44,937 bases of DNA from Nevskia soli DSM 19509 (GTDB taxonomy: Bacteria; Pseudomonadota; Gammaproteobacteria; Nevskiales; Nevskiaceae): contig NZ_JONR01000041.1 of the NCBI RefSeq assembly GCF_000711955.1, positions 1 through 44,937 on the forward strand, read 5' to 3'. The position numbers and the translations under genes were made by a program. The notes beneath the pieces were generated by a model. The model saw only the letters and a program-made list of their open reading frames with translations. It had not been told where the DNA came from and did not search any database. Shown piece after piece: positions 28,032 to 35,622 of this stretch (the stretch's first letter is position 1; every line of letters begins with the position of its first letter).

Positions 28032-28841
28032 TCAGGCCACCAGCCGCGCCATTCCCTCCATCACCGGCTGCACCACCCGCCGTGCCATCGGCGCCATGTC
28101 CAGCGGCTTGAGCAGCATGTTCACCGACATCCGGTACGGCACGTGCTTGCCGACCAGCTTGCGCAAGCGCCCGGTGATTTCCTTGTACACCGCCTTGTCG
28201 TAGGGCTGGCCCGGATGCCGCGCGGCGTGGACGTGGCACAGCGCGATGTAGGAATCCTCGTCCTCGATCACCCGCAGGCGATGCCACAGCGCCCCCAGCA
28301 CCTGCGTGCGGCTGGTGTTCTCGATCTCGCGGTACTGGCGGAAGTATTTGTAGAAATACTTGTAGTGCCCTACCTCGTCCTCGAAGATGTGCTGGGTCAG
28401 TTGCGCCAGCACCGGCTCGCCGCTGGCGTGGTGCAGGGCGGTGTAGTAGCTGGCCGTCCCCATCTCCACCACACAGCGCGAGGCCAGCTCCAGGCTGCGC
28501 AGCGGCAGCAGCATCTCCGGTTTGCACAGCGCGCTGTAGTCGGCGAAGAACGCGGCATACCGCGCCTCCCAGTCGAACTCCGGCCAGGCGTGCCGCACGT
28601 ATTCGCGCAGGGCGGCGCCGTGCTGCAGCTCCTCCGGCTCCCAGCCTTGCTCCAGCCACTCGCTCACTTCCGGGTTATCGGCGAAATGCCGCACCAGGTT
28701 GCGCGTGTAGAGGTCCGAGGTGGTCTCGATGAAGGAAGCGCCAGCCAGCATGTAGAACAGCTCTTCACTATCCGCCACATACTCCCGGCGCAGTTCGCCC
28801 CAGGGAATGCTGTCCAGTGTCCAATGCTGCTTGAGGCTCAT
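28032..28841 (-). CDS. Diiron ferritin-like / acyl-ACP-desaturase-like protein
   Basis: A 269-residue soluble helical protein. A full carboxylate diiron ligand set can be picked out: Glu39 (SFIETTSDLY), Glu71 and His74 (EELQHG), Glu126 (VVEMGTASYY), Glu156 and His159 (FEDEVGHYKYF). The spacing (32, 55, 30) is close to that of plant stearoyl-ACP desaturase, which argues for an oxidase or desaturase fold rather than an iron store. Substrate and electron donor are unknown, and no ferredoxin or reductase gene lies nearby. The gene has SD AAGGA before ATG 28841 and is convergent with glgA, 39 bp apart. The annotation as a ferritin-like-domain protein is secure; an enzymatic role is inference. Confidence 0.8.
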   Translation of the reverse strand: MSLKQHWTLDSIPWGELRREYVADSEELFYMLAGASFIETTSDLYTRNLVRHFADNPEVSEWLEQGWEPEELQHGAALREYVRHAWPEFDWEARYAAFFADYSALCKPEMLLPLRSLELASRCVVEMGTASYYTALHHASGEPVLAQLTQHIFEDEVGHYKYFYKYFRQYREIENTSRTQVLGALWHRLRVIEDEDSYIALCHVHAARHPGQPYDKAVYKEITGRLRKLVGKHVPYRMSVNMLLKPLDMAPMARRVVQPVMEGMARLVA

Positions 28842-29210
28842 GGCTGCTTCCTTTTTCGAACGGGCAGGGCTCCGATCGCGCGGGTGCGAACGGACGCCGG
28901 ACCAGGCCGGTTCACCGCTTTGACGTCCCCATGGGGGCCAAAGTTGCGTAAAGATGGTTTGCAGCAGGGGCGCGATCCAACCGGAGCAGGACCGCGCCCC
29001 CAGGCCTTGTCACCGCCTCAGACTACGACAATCCGGCCGGGACCGGTCGATCCGCAGCCCCGGCGTGTCGAAACGGGTGGTAAGGCTTTCGGTAAAGTCA
29101 CCGGAACGCGATTGATTCGCGCCGTGGACCGTAATATTTTGAGATGGATGCTCCGGATGCCGCCCCGCCCGGACCATCGATCATTCCATCCTGCAGGCAG
29201 GCGGAGACCG
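28842..29210. other. Divergent intergenic region, no gene seen
   Basis: 369 bp between the diiron protein gene and the S4-domain gene. Frames through it continue from neighbours and are not protein-like. Promoters for both divergent genes must lie here; an AT-rich TAATATTTTG near 29132 is the only sigma70-like patch. A 10-bp CCCCATGGGG palindrome is present near 28927. No RNA gene is recognised. Confidence 0.4.
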
Positions 29211-29621
29211 ATGACCGAAGCAAGCAATACGCAGGAAACCGTACGCCTCGATGTCTGGCTGTGGGCCATCCGTTTCTTCCGCACGCGCGCCCTCGCCAAG
29301 CAGGCGATCGAGGGCGGCAAGGTCAAGGTCGGCGGCGCAGCCGCCGGAAAGCCGGCCAAGCTGCTGCGCATCGGCGACCGCCTGGAAATCACCCGCGGCC
29401 AGGACCGTTACGAAATCGAAGTCGTCGCGCCGAGCACCCAGCGCGGCTCCGCCCCGCAGGCGCAGCAGTGCTATCGGGAAACCGAACAGAGCCGCACCGC
29501 GCGCGAGAACGCCGCGGAGCAGCGCCGGATGGCGAACGCCGGCTACGCCAGGCCGCCCACCAAGCCCGACAAGCGCGCCCGCCGCCTGATCCAGGCCCTC
29601 GGCGACATCGACGCATTCTGA
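29211..29621 (+). CDS. hslR: S4-domain RNA-binding protein, Hsp15-like
   Basis: A 136-residue protein. The S4 fold is at residues 10-60 (VRLDVWLWAIRFFRTRALAK, then QAIEGGKVKVGG), followed by LLRIGDRLEITRGQDRYEIE. The C-terminus is long, basic and helical (TARENAAEQRRMANAGYARP ... DKRARRLIQAL), as in Hsp15, which rescues stalled 50S subunits carrying nascent chains (knowledge from E. coli). GGAG lies just before ATG 29211. The frame is open far upstream, but only the part from 29211 resembles a protein. A 13-bp GC hairpin downstream separates it from the convergent SDR gene. Confidence 0.85.
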   Translation: MTEASNTQETVRLDVWLWAIRFFRTRALAKQAIEGGKVKVGGAAAGKPAKLLRIGDRLEITRGQDRYEIEVVAPSTQRGSAPQAQQCYRETEQSRTARENAAEQRRMANAGYARPPTKPDKRARRLIQALGDIDAF

Positions 29622-29760
29622 CGCCGGCCTGAAAGCAGGGCAGGACTTCGTCTTCACCCGCTTCGGGCCCTGGCGCAGATGGAATTGTCCGTCACCGTAA
29701 CCGGGGTATCCAGATGATCGAAGCCTCGTAGGGGCGGATTGATCCACCGCTTGCTCCGGC

Positions 29761-29792
29761 CGTACCCGCGGCCGGCAGGGGCCGCGGGTACG
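29761..29792. terminator. Strong hairpin between convergent genes
   Basis: A perfect 13-bp stem (CGTACCCGCGGCC with GGCCGCGGGTACG) and a 6-nt loop. It lies 7 bp beyond the SDR stop codon and 140 bp after the S4 gene. No clear T-run on either strand, so it may be a Rho-related or bidirectional stop. Confidence 0.5.
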
Positions 29793-29798
29793 CATCGT

Positions 29799-30686
29799 TC
29801 AGGCATAGCGCATCCGTTCCAGGTCGGCGATCAATCCGGGCCCGGTCGGGTGCCAGCCCAATCGCTCCTGGGTCTTCGCGCTGGAAGCCGGAAAGTCCAG
29901 ACCGACGAACATGGCCAGCCAGCCGAAGTGGGCTGCCGCTTCGTCCGGAGACAGGGCAACGACCGGCACCTTCAAGCCCCGGCCAATGACCTCCGCGATG
30001 TCCCGCGCCGCCACGCCTTCCTCGGCCACCGCGTGATACCGGCTGCCGGGCTTGCGCTTCTCCAGCGCCAGCCGGTACAGGCGGGCGACATCGTGGAGAT
30101 GTCCCGCCGGCCAGCGATTGAGTCCATCGCCGACATAGGCGGAGACGCCTTTCTCGCGGGCCAGCTCCACCAGGGGGCTGACGAGGCCCTGCTTGACCGT
30201 GTTGTGGACCTGGGGCAGGCGTACCACCGACACATTGATTCCAGCCGCCGACAGCGCCACCCCCGCCAGTTCCGATGCCCTGCGGGGATTCGGATGGTCG
30301 GGATTGAAGATGTCTTCGTTCGCCAGTTGGCCGAACTCCGCGTTACCCATTCCCGTGCCGGAAGTGATCAGCAGGGGGCGGTCCGATCCGGCGAGGGCCG
30401 AGCCGAGCGCCTCGATGGCGCGCGCGTCCTTTTCGCAATTCGCCACGAAGTTCGAGAAGTCGTGGTCGAAGGCGCAGTGGATCACGCCGTCCGATCCGGA
30501 CGCGCCGCTGCGCAGGCTCTCCGGGTTTTCGAGATTCCCCCGATGCACCTCGGCGCCGGCGGCCCTCAGAGACTGGGCGCCCGCATCCGACCGTGTCAGC
30601 CCGATCACCTGATGACCGGCGCCGATGAGTTCCCGAACGATCACTGAGCCGATAAAACCGGTTGCACCGGTAACAAAGACTTTCAT
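29799..30686 (-). CDS. NAD(P)-dependent epimerase/SDR-family oxidoreductase
   Basis: A 295-residue extended/atypical SDR. The Rossmann motif GATGFIGS is at residues 7-14 (MKVFVTGATGFIGSVIVREL), with DGVIHCAFDHDF and LLITSGTGMGN following. The usual YxxxK active site is not evident: the corresponding region reads PNPRRASELAGVALSAAG. It therefore resembles the NmrA/atypical group with similar proteins in Burkholderiales. The C-terminus (SSAKTQERLGWHPTGPGLIA) is typical of these. SD GGAGG precedes ATG 30686. It is divergent from an XRE regulator with a clear promoter and repeats between them, suggesting that the regulator controls it. The substrate is unknown. Confidence 0.85.
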   Translation of the reverse strand: MKVFVTGATGFIGSVIVRELIGAGHQVIGLTRSDAGAQSLRAAGAEVHRGNLENPESLRSGASGSDGVIHCAFDHDFSNFVANCEKDARAIEALGSALAGSDRPLLITSGTGMGNAEFGQLANEDIFNPDHPNPRRASELAGVALSAAGINVSVVRLPQVHNTVKQGLVSPLVELAREKGVSAYVGDGLNRWPAGHLHDVARLYRLALEKRKPGSRYHAVAEEGVAARDIAEVIGRGLKVPVVALSPDEAAAHFGWLAMFVGLDFPASSAKTQERLGWHPTGPGLIADLERMRYA

Positions 30687-30723
30687 TGAAACCTCCAGCA
30701 GTGGATGGAGGCTACTCTCGGCT

Positions 30724-30752
30724 TTTATAATATCCGGGTAAAGTAGTGTCAT
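30724..30752 (-). promoter_or_regulatory. Sigma70-type promoter of the SDR gene
   Basis: Read on the minus strand, ATGACA (30752-30747) and TATAAA (30729-30724) are exactly 17 bp apart, each with 5 of 6 bases matching consensus. The -10 lies about 38 bp before the start codon of the SDR gene. A copy of the direct repeat TATCCGGGTA lies in the spacer. Confidence 0.6.
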
Positions 30753-30762
30753 TATACGGGTA
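30731..30762. repeat. Direct repeats, candidate operator of the divergent regulator
   Basis: TATCCGGGTA (30731-30740) and TATACGGGTA (30753-30762) differ at one base and are 22 bp apart, two helical turns. One lies between the -35 and -10 of the SDR promoter, the other just upstream of the -35. This fits binding by a dimeric or cooperative regulator such as the adjacent XRE protein (inference). Confidence 0.5.
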
Positions 30763-30812
30763 TAAAAATTAATATGATGGGCTAACACGATGGGCCGACA
30801 GGATGGTGTCGC

Positions 30813-31640
30813 GTGATGGACGAGAACCGCTTGGGCACGTATCTGAAGGATCGGCGCGGCAAGCTCGATCCCATGGCCTTCGGCTTTCCCTTGAGCCGCA
30901 GGCGAACGCCCGGCTTGCGGCGCGAGGAGGTGGCGCAGCGCGCCGGGGTGAGTGCAACCTGGTACACCTGGCTCGAACAGGGACGCGGCGGTGCGCCCTC
31001 GGCCGGGGTGCTGGAACGGATCGCCCATGCGCTGATGCTGACGGACGCGGAGCGCGAGCACGTGTTCCGGCTTGGACTGGGCCGGCCGCCCGAGGTCCGC
31101 TATCAGGCGCCCGAGGGCGTAACGCCGCGACTGCAACGCGTGCTGGACTCGCTGGAGCTGAGTCCGGCCATCGTGAAAACCCTGACCTGGGATGTCGTCG
31201 CATGGAATCGCGCCGCCGCCGCGGTGTTGACCGACTACGGCAAGCTCCCTCGCGAACAGCGCAATATCCTGCGCCTGATTTTCTGTAGTCCGCGCGCCCG
31301 CGCTGCGCAACAGGATTGGGAAAGCGTAGCGCGATTCGTGGTGGCGGCCTTCCGCGCAGACACGGTGCGCGCCGGGTCCTCGAAGGAGGTTGACGCACTG
31401 GTCGAGGACCTCAGCCGCCTGAGTCCCGAGTTCAGGCGGATGTGGCAGGACCATGATGTCCGCAATTACGGCGAAGGCACCAAATACATCCTGCACCCGA
31501 CCGTTGGCCGGCTCGGGATGGAATATTCGGCCTTCTCCGTCGATGGCCGGCCGGATCTCGGAATGGTGATCTACAACCCGTCGACGCCGGAGGATGCCGA
31601 GCGGATTCGTTCCTTGATCGAAACGTACCTGAGTGCCTGA
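30813..31640 (+). CDS. XRE-family regulator with MmyB-like ligand-binding domain
   Basis: A 275-residue transcription factor. The helix-turn-helix is at residues 8-75 (LGTYLKDRRGKLDP ... TPGLRREEVAQRAGVSATWY, then TWLEQGRG). A PAS-like MmyB domain (residues 110-270) binds an unknown small ligand in this family: LSPAIVKTLTWDVVAWNRAA and KYILHPTVGRLGMEYSAF. The start is GTG 30813 or ATG 30816; AGGA lies about 9 nt before the GTG. Such regulators are commonly divergent from an SDR gene that they control, as here. A strong intrinsic terminator follows. Confidence 0.9.
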   Translation: MMDENRLGTYLKDRRGKLDPMAFGFPLSRRRTPGLRREEVAQRAGVSATWYTWLEQGRGGAPSAGVLERIAHALMLTDAEREHVFRLGLGRPPEVRYQAPEGVTPRLQRVLDSLELSPAIVKTLTWDVVAWNRAAAAVLTDYGKLPREQRNILRLIFCSPRARAAQQDWESVARFVVAAFRADTVRAGSSKEVDALVEDLSRLSPEFRRMWQDHDVRNYGEGTKYILHPTVGRLGMEYSAFSVDGRPDLGMVIYNPSTPEDAERIRSLIETYLSA

Positions 31641-31647
31641 TGCCGTG

Positions 31648-31682
31648 AACAGGAAAGCCGGCACGGAGCCGGCTTTCCTGTT
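31648..31682. terminator. Intrinsic terminator, bidirectional
   Basis: A perfect 15-bp stem, with arm AACAGGAAAGCCGGC at 31648-31662 and its complement at 31668-31682, and a 5-nt ACGGA loop. The A/T-rich stem ends give TTTCCTGTT on one side and the equivalent on the other. It sits between the convergent XRE-regulator and sigma-factor genes and can serve both. Confidence 0.8.
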
Positions 31683-31705
31683 CGGCGGGGCGGGGGAATC
31701 AGGCC

Positions 31706-32473
31706 CTAGTTGTGAGCCAGCAGCGGACCTACCGCCGCGTCGATCGCCTCGCGCGCCCGGAAGATGCGGGAGCGCACGGTGCCGATCGGGCATTCCATCA
31801 CCTGCGCAATCTCCTCGTAGCTGAGTCCTTCCATCTCGCGCAGCGTGATCGCCTGGCGCAGGTCGCCCGGCAGCTTCTTCATCACGTGCGCAACCGTCTC
31901 CTTGATTTCGTCGGCCAGCAGATTCGCTTCCGGCGTGCCCAGATCGCTGAGGTGCTCCTCGTGTCCGTACTTCTCGGCATCGGCCACATCCAGATCCTGC
32001 GTGGCCGGACGGCGTGAACGCGAGACGAGATGGTTCTTGGCGCTGTTGATGGCAATGCGGTACAGCCAGGTGTAGAACGCACTCTGGCCGCGGAAGCTGC
32101 CGAGCGCGCGATAGGCCTTGATGAAGGATTCCTGCGCCACGTCCGGCGCATCGCCTTCGCCCACCAGGCGCGCCACCAGCTGGATCAAGCGGCCCTGGTA
32201 TTTGCGCACCAGCAGCTCGAAGGCAATCTGCTCGCCTTCCTGCGCGCGCACCACCAGCGCCTGGTCGCCGCTGTGATCGATCTGCGCTTCGCGGGCGACC
32301 TCAGGCTCCGGCTGCGCCGGCACGATATGCGCGACCACCGGTGCCCGCAGCGCGCTGGTCTGGGCGGCCAGCGCCGTGACCTTGCCCAGCCGGCCCGGTG
32401 CCTGCGCCCCGCGTTGACGGGTGCGACGGCCAGCGGTGCGGGTATTCAGCTTGGTCAGGGCTACTGCGCTCAT
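31706..32473 (-). CDS. rpoE: RpoE-like ECF sigma factor with N-terminal extension
   Basis: A 255-residue sigma factor. Sigma-2 is at residues 72-150 (LVVRAQEGEQIAFELLVRKY, DAPDVAQESFIKAYRALGSF and TWLYRIAINSAKNHL). Sigma-4 is at 192-245 (LPGDLRQAITLREMEGLSYE, then EIAQVMECPIGTVRSRIF). This is the ECF02/RpoE type, which usually starts about 8 residues before sigma-2. Here about 65 extra residues, rich in Arg, Ala and Pro (TRTAGRRTRQRGAQAPG), precede it. ATG 32473 is chosen for its GGAG at 6 nt; an upstream ATG at 32539 would lengthen it further. No rseA/rseB anti-sigma gene follows: the next gene is convergent. It may therefore be an orphan paralogue. Confidence 0.85.
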   Translation of the reverse strand: MSAVALTKLNTRTAGRRTRQRGAQAPGRLGKVTALAAQTSALRAPVVAHIVPAQPEPEVAREAQIDHSGDQALVVRAQEGEQIAFELLVRKYQGRLIQLVARLVGEGDAPDVAQESFIKAYRALGSFRGQSAFYTWLYRIAINSAKNHLVSRSRRPATQDLDVADAEKYGHEEHLSDLGTPEANLLADEIKETVAHVMKKLPGDLRQAITLREMEGLSYEEIAQVMECPIGTVRSRIFRAREAIDAAVGPLLAHN

Positions 32474-32990
32474 GTGTATCTCCGTGGATTGTGAATGCTC
32501 TTGTCCCGGATATACGAGCGAGCGGCGTGCCATCTTCATCGTGAAATAGAAATTTCTATATTTTCAATGCGTTATTGTTGATCGGTAGAGAATTGCCGAC
32601 CGCGAATCCGCCGAAGCGTGTAAGACCTACATACCCGATTGTAAAAACCGGAGTCCGCATTTGACGGCGGAGACGTCCATCGAGGCCCGCGCATCGGCGA
32701 ACAATCGGCGACAGACCGCGATTGCATTCGATAGAAAGCCCGGTGCCGGGCCGACCTTGCCGGAGTCGGGAATTCGGAAAGCCGACTGTTGAACTGTCCC
32801 TCAGCCCAGCAATTGTCTGGAGGTCGTCCGCGAGAATGCGATGTCGCTGGATATCGCGATAGGAGGTTCGCGCAGTGAGGCCCGAACCCGAGTGGTCGCC
32901 GGGTTACCCGCAAGAACATCGTGGTATGCGGGCGCCTTGCCGGATAAACTGCATCGACTCCCTTCAACTTTCCCCCCAATTCCAGCACTC
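32474..32990. other. Divergent region between rpoE-like gene and fbp
   Basis: 517 bp with no recognised gene. The part next to the sigma gene (32530-32640) is AT-rich and contains the palindrome at 32546-32559. The part next to fbp is GC-rich without a clear Shine-Dalgarno for fbp. No RNA gene or riboswitch is recognised. Confidence 0.5.
32546..32559. promoter_or_regulatory. 14-bp perfect palindrome upstream of the sigma-factor gene
   Basis: ATAGAAATTTCTAT is a perfect inverted repeat without spacer in an AT-rich patch about 75 bp upstream of the chosen rpoE start. It may be a regulator binding site or promoter-associated element; the binding protein is unknown. Confidence 0.35.
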
Positions 32991-34004
32991 ATGAACGGTC
33001 CCAATAGCGTCTCCCTTACCCGCTTCCTGATCGAAGAGCAGCGCGCCAAGGGGAAGATCGGCGCCGACCTGCGCCTCCTGATCGAGGTCGTCGCACGCGC
33101 CTGCAAGACCATCTCCATCGCCGTGGGCAAGGGCGCGCTGGGCGGAGTGCTCGGCGAAGCCGGCACCGGCAATGTGCAGGGCGAGGCGCAGAAGAAGCTC
33201 GACGTGCTGTCCAACGACATCCTGCTCGAAGCCAACGAGTGGGGCGGCCACCTCGCCGGCCTCGCTTCCGAGGAAATGGACCACCCCCATGCCATCCCGC
33301 ACCATTTTCCCAAGGGCGGCTACCTGCTGGTTTTCGACCCCCTCGACGGCAGCAGCAATATCGACGTCAACGTGTCCATCGGCACCATCTTCTCGGTCCT
33401 GCGCTGTCCGGAGGGCATGACCGGCACCGAGGACGAAGCCTTCCAGCAGCCCGGCACCACCCAGGTCGCCGCGGGTTACTGCGTCTACGGGCCCTCGACC
33501 ACCCTGGTGCTGACGGTGGGCGACGGCACCCACGCCTTCACCCTCGATCGCGAAGTCGGCAGCTTCCTCCTCACCGGCAAGAACCTGCAGATCCCGCCCG
33601 ACACCAAGGAATTCGCCATCAACATGTCGAACGCGCGCTTCTGGGAAGCGCCGGTGAAGCGCTATATCGACGAACTGGTCGCCGGCAAGGAAGGCCCCCG
33701 CGGCAAGGACTTCAACATGCGCTGGGTCGGCTCCATGGTGGCCGACGTCCATCGCATCGTCACGCGCGGCGGCGTCTTCATGTACCCGATCGACGCAAAG
33801 ACCATGGACAAGGGCGGCAGGCTGCGCCTTCTGTATGAAGCCAACCCCATGTCCTTCATCGTCGAACAGGCCGGCGGCGCCGCCACCACCGGCCGCCAGC
33901 GCATCGTCGAGGTGAAGCCCAGCAAGCTGCACCAGCGTGTGCCGGTGATACTCGGCTCACGCAATGAGGTGGAGCGGGTGACCGGGTATCACCGCGAGGG
34001 CTAG
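32991..34004 (+). CDS. fbp: Fructose-1,6-bisphosphatase, class I
   Basis: A 337-residue gluconeogenic enzyme hydrolysing fructose-1,6-bisphosphate to fructose-6-phosphate. The metal and phosphate site FDPLDGSSNIDVNVSIGT is at residues 115-132, preceded by the Glu of LASEEMDHP (93-94). The sugar-binding end MRWVGSMVADVHRIVTRGGV and the C-terminal RLRLLYEANPMSFIVEQAGG follow. ATG 32991 is the family start (MNGPNSVSLTRFLIEEQ). Upstream in-frame sequence to 32841 is not conserved-looking. No Shine-Dalgarno is visible before this ATG. It supplies hexose phosphate that can feed the glycogen genes elsewhere in the window. A hairpin follows at 34029. Confidence 0.95.
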   Translation: MNGPNSVSLTRFLIEEQRAKGKIGADLRLLIEVVARACKTISIAVGKGALGGVLGEAGTGNVQGEAQKKLDVLSNDILLEANEWGGHLAGLASEEMDHPHAIPHHFPKGGYLLVFDPLDGSSNIDVNVSIGTIFSVLRCPEGMTGTEDEAFQQPGTTQVAAGYCVYGPSTTLVLTVGDGTHAFTLDREVGSFLLTGKNLQIPPDTKEFAINMSNARFWEAPVKRYIDELVAGKEGPRGKDFNMRWVGSMVADVHRIVTRGGVFMYPIDAKTMDKGGRLRLLYEANPMSFIVEQAGGAATTGRQRIVEVKPSKLHQRVPVILGSRNEVERVTGYHREG

Positions 34005-34028
34005 CGGCTCGTTTTTTCGAAGGGTAGG

Positions 34029-34058
34029 AAAGCAATCGGAGATCGCCCTGATTGCTTT
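34029..34058. terminator. Hairpin after fbp
   Basis: A 9-bp stem (AAAGCAATC / GATTGCTTT) with a 12-nt loop that can pair further inside, 25 bp after the fbp stop. It lies between convergent fbp and the flippase gene; the A/T ends of the stem supply short U-runs on either strand. Confidence 0.55.
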
Positions 34059-34135
34059 GACCCGTCCTGGCCCGGGTTGAGGTTGGCGCTGCTTGCCTCA
34101 GCGCGGGTCCTTCCGGCTTCCGGCGGCAGCTCGCA

Positions 34136-35617
34136 CTATTCGCGTCCCGCTTTTCGCGGCGCTGAACCGCCTGCGCGACCGAATTTGCCCAGCGCGGCGA
34201 GGGACAAGGCGTATGCGGCCACTGCGCACGGCGCCGCCAGCCAGGGATTCAGCGACGAGAGCAAGACCGAGGCCGCCAGCATGACCGCGCCGCCTGCCGC
34301 GCCCCGGGCAACCGCCCGAAGGAGGATCGCATTCAGTGCGGTGCTGCGCAGCGTGGTCAGCGCGGCTGCCAGCATCAGGGTTTCGCTGGCGACGGTTCCC
34401 ACGCAAACGCCCATCGCGCCGTTGCCGGTGCGTGCCTGGAACCAGGGAATCAGCAGGGGATCCAACACTGCGCTCACCACCAGGCAGCCGAGCTGCGACA
34501 GTGTCCAGGCGCGCCTGTGGCCGGTCGCCATCAGGGCGGTGCCCAGCGGCATGGTCGCGTAGACCAGCAGCATGAAGGGAGCCAGCATGCGCAGGTCTTC
34601 CGCGGCGCCGCCGTAGGCGGCGCCGCCGAACACCTGCACGCCCAGTTCCGGGTATAACGCACAGCCCAGGGCGACGGGCACCGCGCAGAGCACGGTCCAT
34701 TGCACGGCCCGCGACAGTGTCGCGGCCGCGGCGGCAGGCTGGCCGGCGTGGAGCCGGCACAGCGTGGGAAACAGGGCGGCGATCAGCGCATTGGCGGGTA
34801 TCAGCAGGCCGCCGGTCAGCTTGCGTGCCGTGGCATACCATCCGATCGATTCGGCGCTAGCGAACCTGGACAGCATGGCCGCGTCGATGCCGGTTTGCAG
34901 CGCCACCACCAGGTTGAAGACCACGAACGGAGTTCCGCCGCGGAGCAATTCCCCCATGGCGCGGGTTCGCGGCCGCAGCTGCGGCACCCCGAGCGGTGCC
35001 ATGGCGCGCACCAGCACCAGTGCGCCGAGGCCGCCGATGACGGCCTGCGCCGCCAGGTAGACGAAAAGCCCGCTGCCGGCGAGGAGGATCGGAACCAGCA
35101 CCAGCACCGCGCCCAGTTGCGCGCCCAGCGCACAGGCCGCGCTGAACCCGCTGCGCTCGTATCCGCGCATCGCGTCCTGGCAGGCGGCGCCGAGACTGGC
35201 GAAAGCGCAGCCGGCGAGGGTCAGGCTCAGGATCCCCGCGAACACCCGGTCGTAGCCCGCCAGCCGACAGGCCAGCGGCAACAGCAGCGCGGCCAGTGCT
35301 CCGACGGCCAGGCGCCAGGCCAGGCTGCTGCCCAGCAGTTCGCCCGCCGCCGAATGCTGCCGGGCGATGCGGGCGGTCAGCTCCGAACCCTGGCCCCATT
35401 CCACCAGGATGAAGGCGGTGGATGCGAAGCTCGCGGCGAGGTAGAGATGGCCGAAGTCGGCCGGTCCCAGCTTGTGCGCCGCAACCGCGCTCACCAGCAG
35501 GGACAAGGGCGCGGCGAGAGACTGCGCGGCCGTCACCAGCGTGGTGTTGCGCAGCACCACGCGCGAGGCGCCATGCGCCGGCGGCGGCAGAGAAGCGCCA
35601 TCGGATGCCGGCGCCAT
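34136..35617 (-). CDS. Wzx/MATE-like lipid or oligosaccharide flippase
   Basis: A 493-residue polytopic membrane protein with about 12-14 hydrophobic segments. It starts RVVLRNTTLVTAAQSLAAPL with LSLLVSAVAAHKLGPADFGH, the common N-terminal pattern of the polysaccharide biosynthesis/flippase family (MVF/MATE clan: RNT...ARxLGPxxFG). The later segment GIDAAMLSRFASAESIGWYA, then ATARKLTGGLLIPANALIAA, is also typical. The start ATG 35617 lies 5 nt after the NRPS stop codon, with AAGGCGGG-like SD inside the NRPS end; the frame extends a little further up. Tight coupling suggests it moves the NRPS product, or a lipid-linked form of it, across the inner membrane (inference). Confidence 0.85.
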   Translation of the reverse strand: MAPASDGASLPPPAHGASRVVLRNTTLVTAAQSLAAPLSLLVSAVAAHKLGPADFGHLYLAASFASTAFILVEWGQGSELTARIARQHSAAGELLGSSLAWRLAVGALAALLLPLACRLAGYDRVFAGILSLTLAGCAFASLGAACQDAMRGYERSGFSAACALGAQLGAVLVLVPILLAGSGLFVYLAAQAVIGGLGALVLVRAMAPLGVPQLRPRTRAMGELLRGGTPFVVFNLVVALQTGIDAAMLSRFASAESIGWYATARKLTGGLLIPANALIAALFPTLCRLHAGQPAAAAATLSRAVQWTVLCAVPVALGCALYPELGVQVFGGAAYGGAAEDLRMLAPFMLLVYATMPLGTALMATGHRRAWTLSQLGCLVVSAVLDPLLIPWFQARTGNGAMGVCVGTVASETLMLAAALTTLRSTALNAILLRAVARGAAGGAVMLAASVLLSSLNPWLAAPCAVAAYALSLAALGKFGRAGGSAPRKAGRE

Positions 35618-35622
35618 GATGG

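Noticed and set aside
28920..28935. CCCCATGGGG palindrome in the region upstream of hslR
   Set aside because: A 10-bp GC-rich palindrome is expected by chance in this composition and no paired site is nearby.
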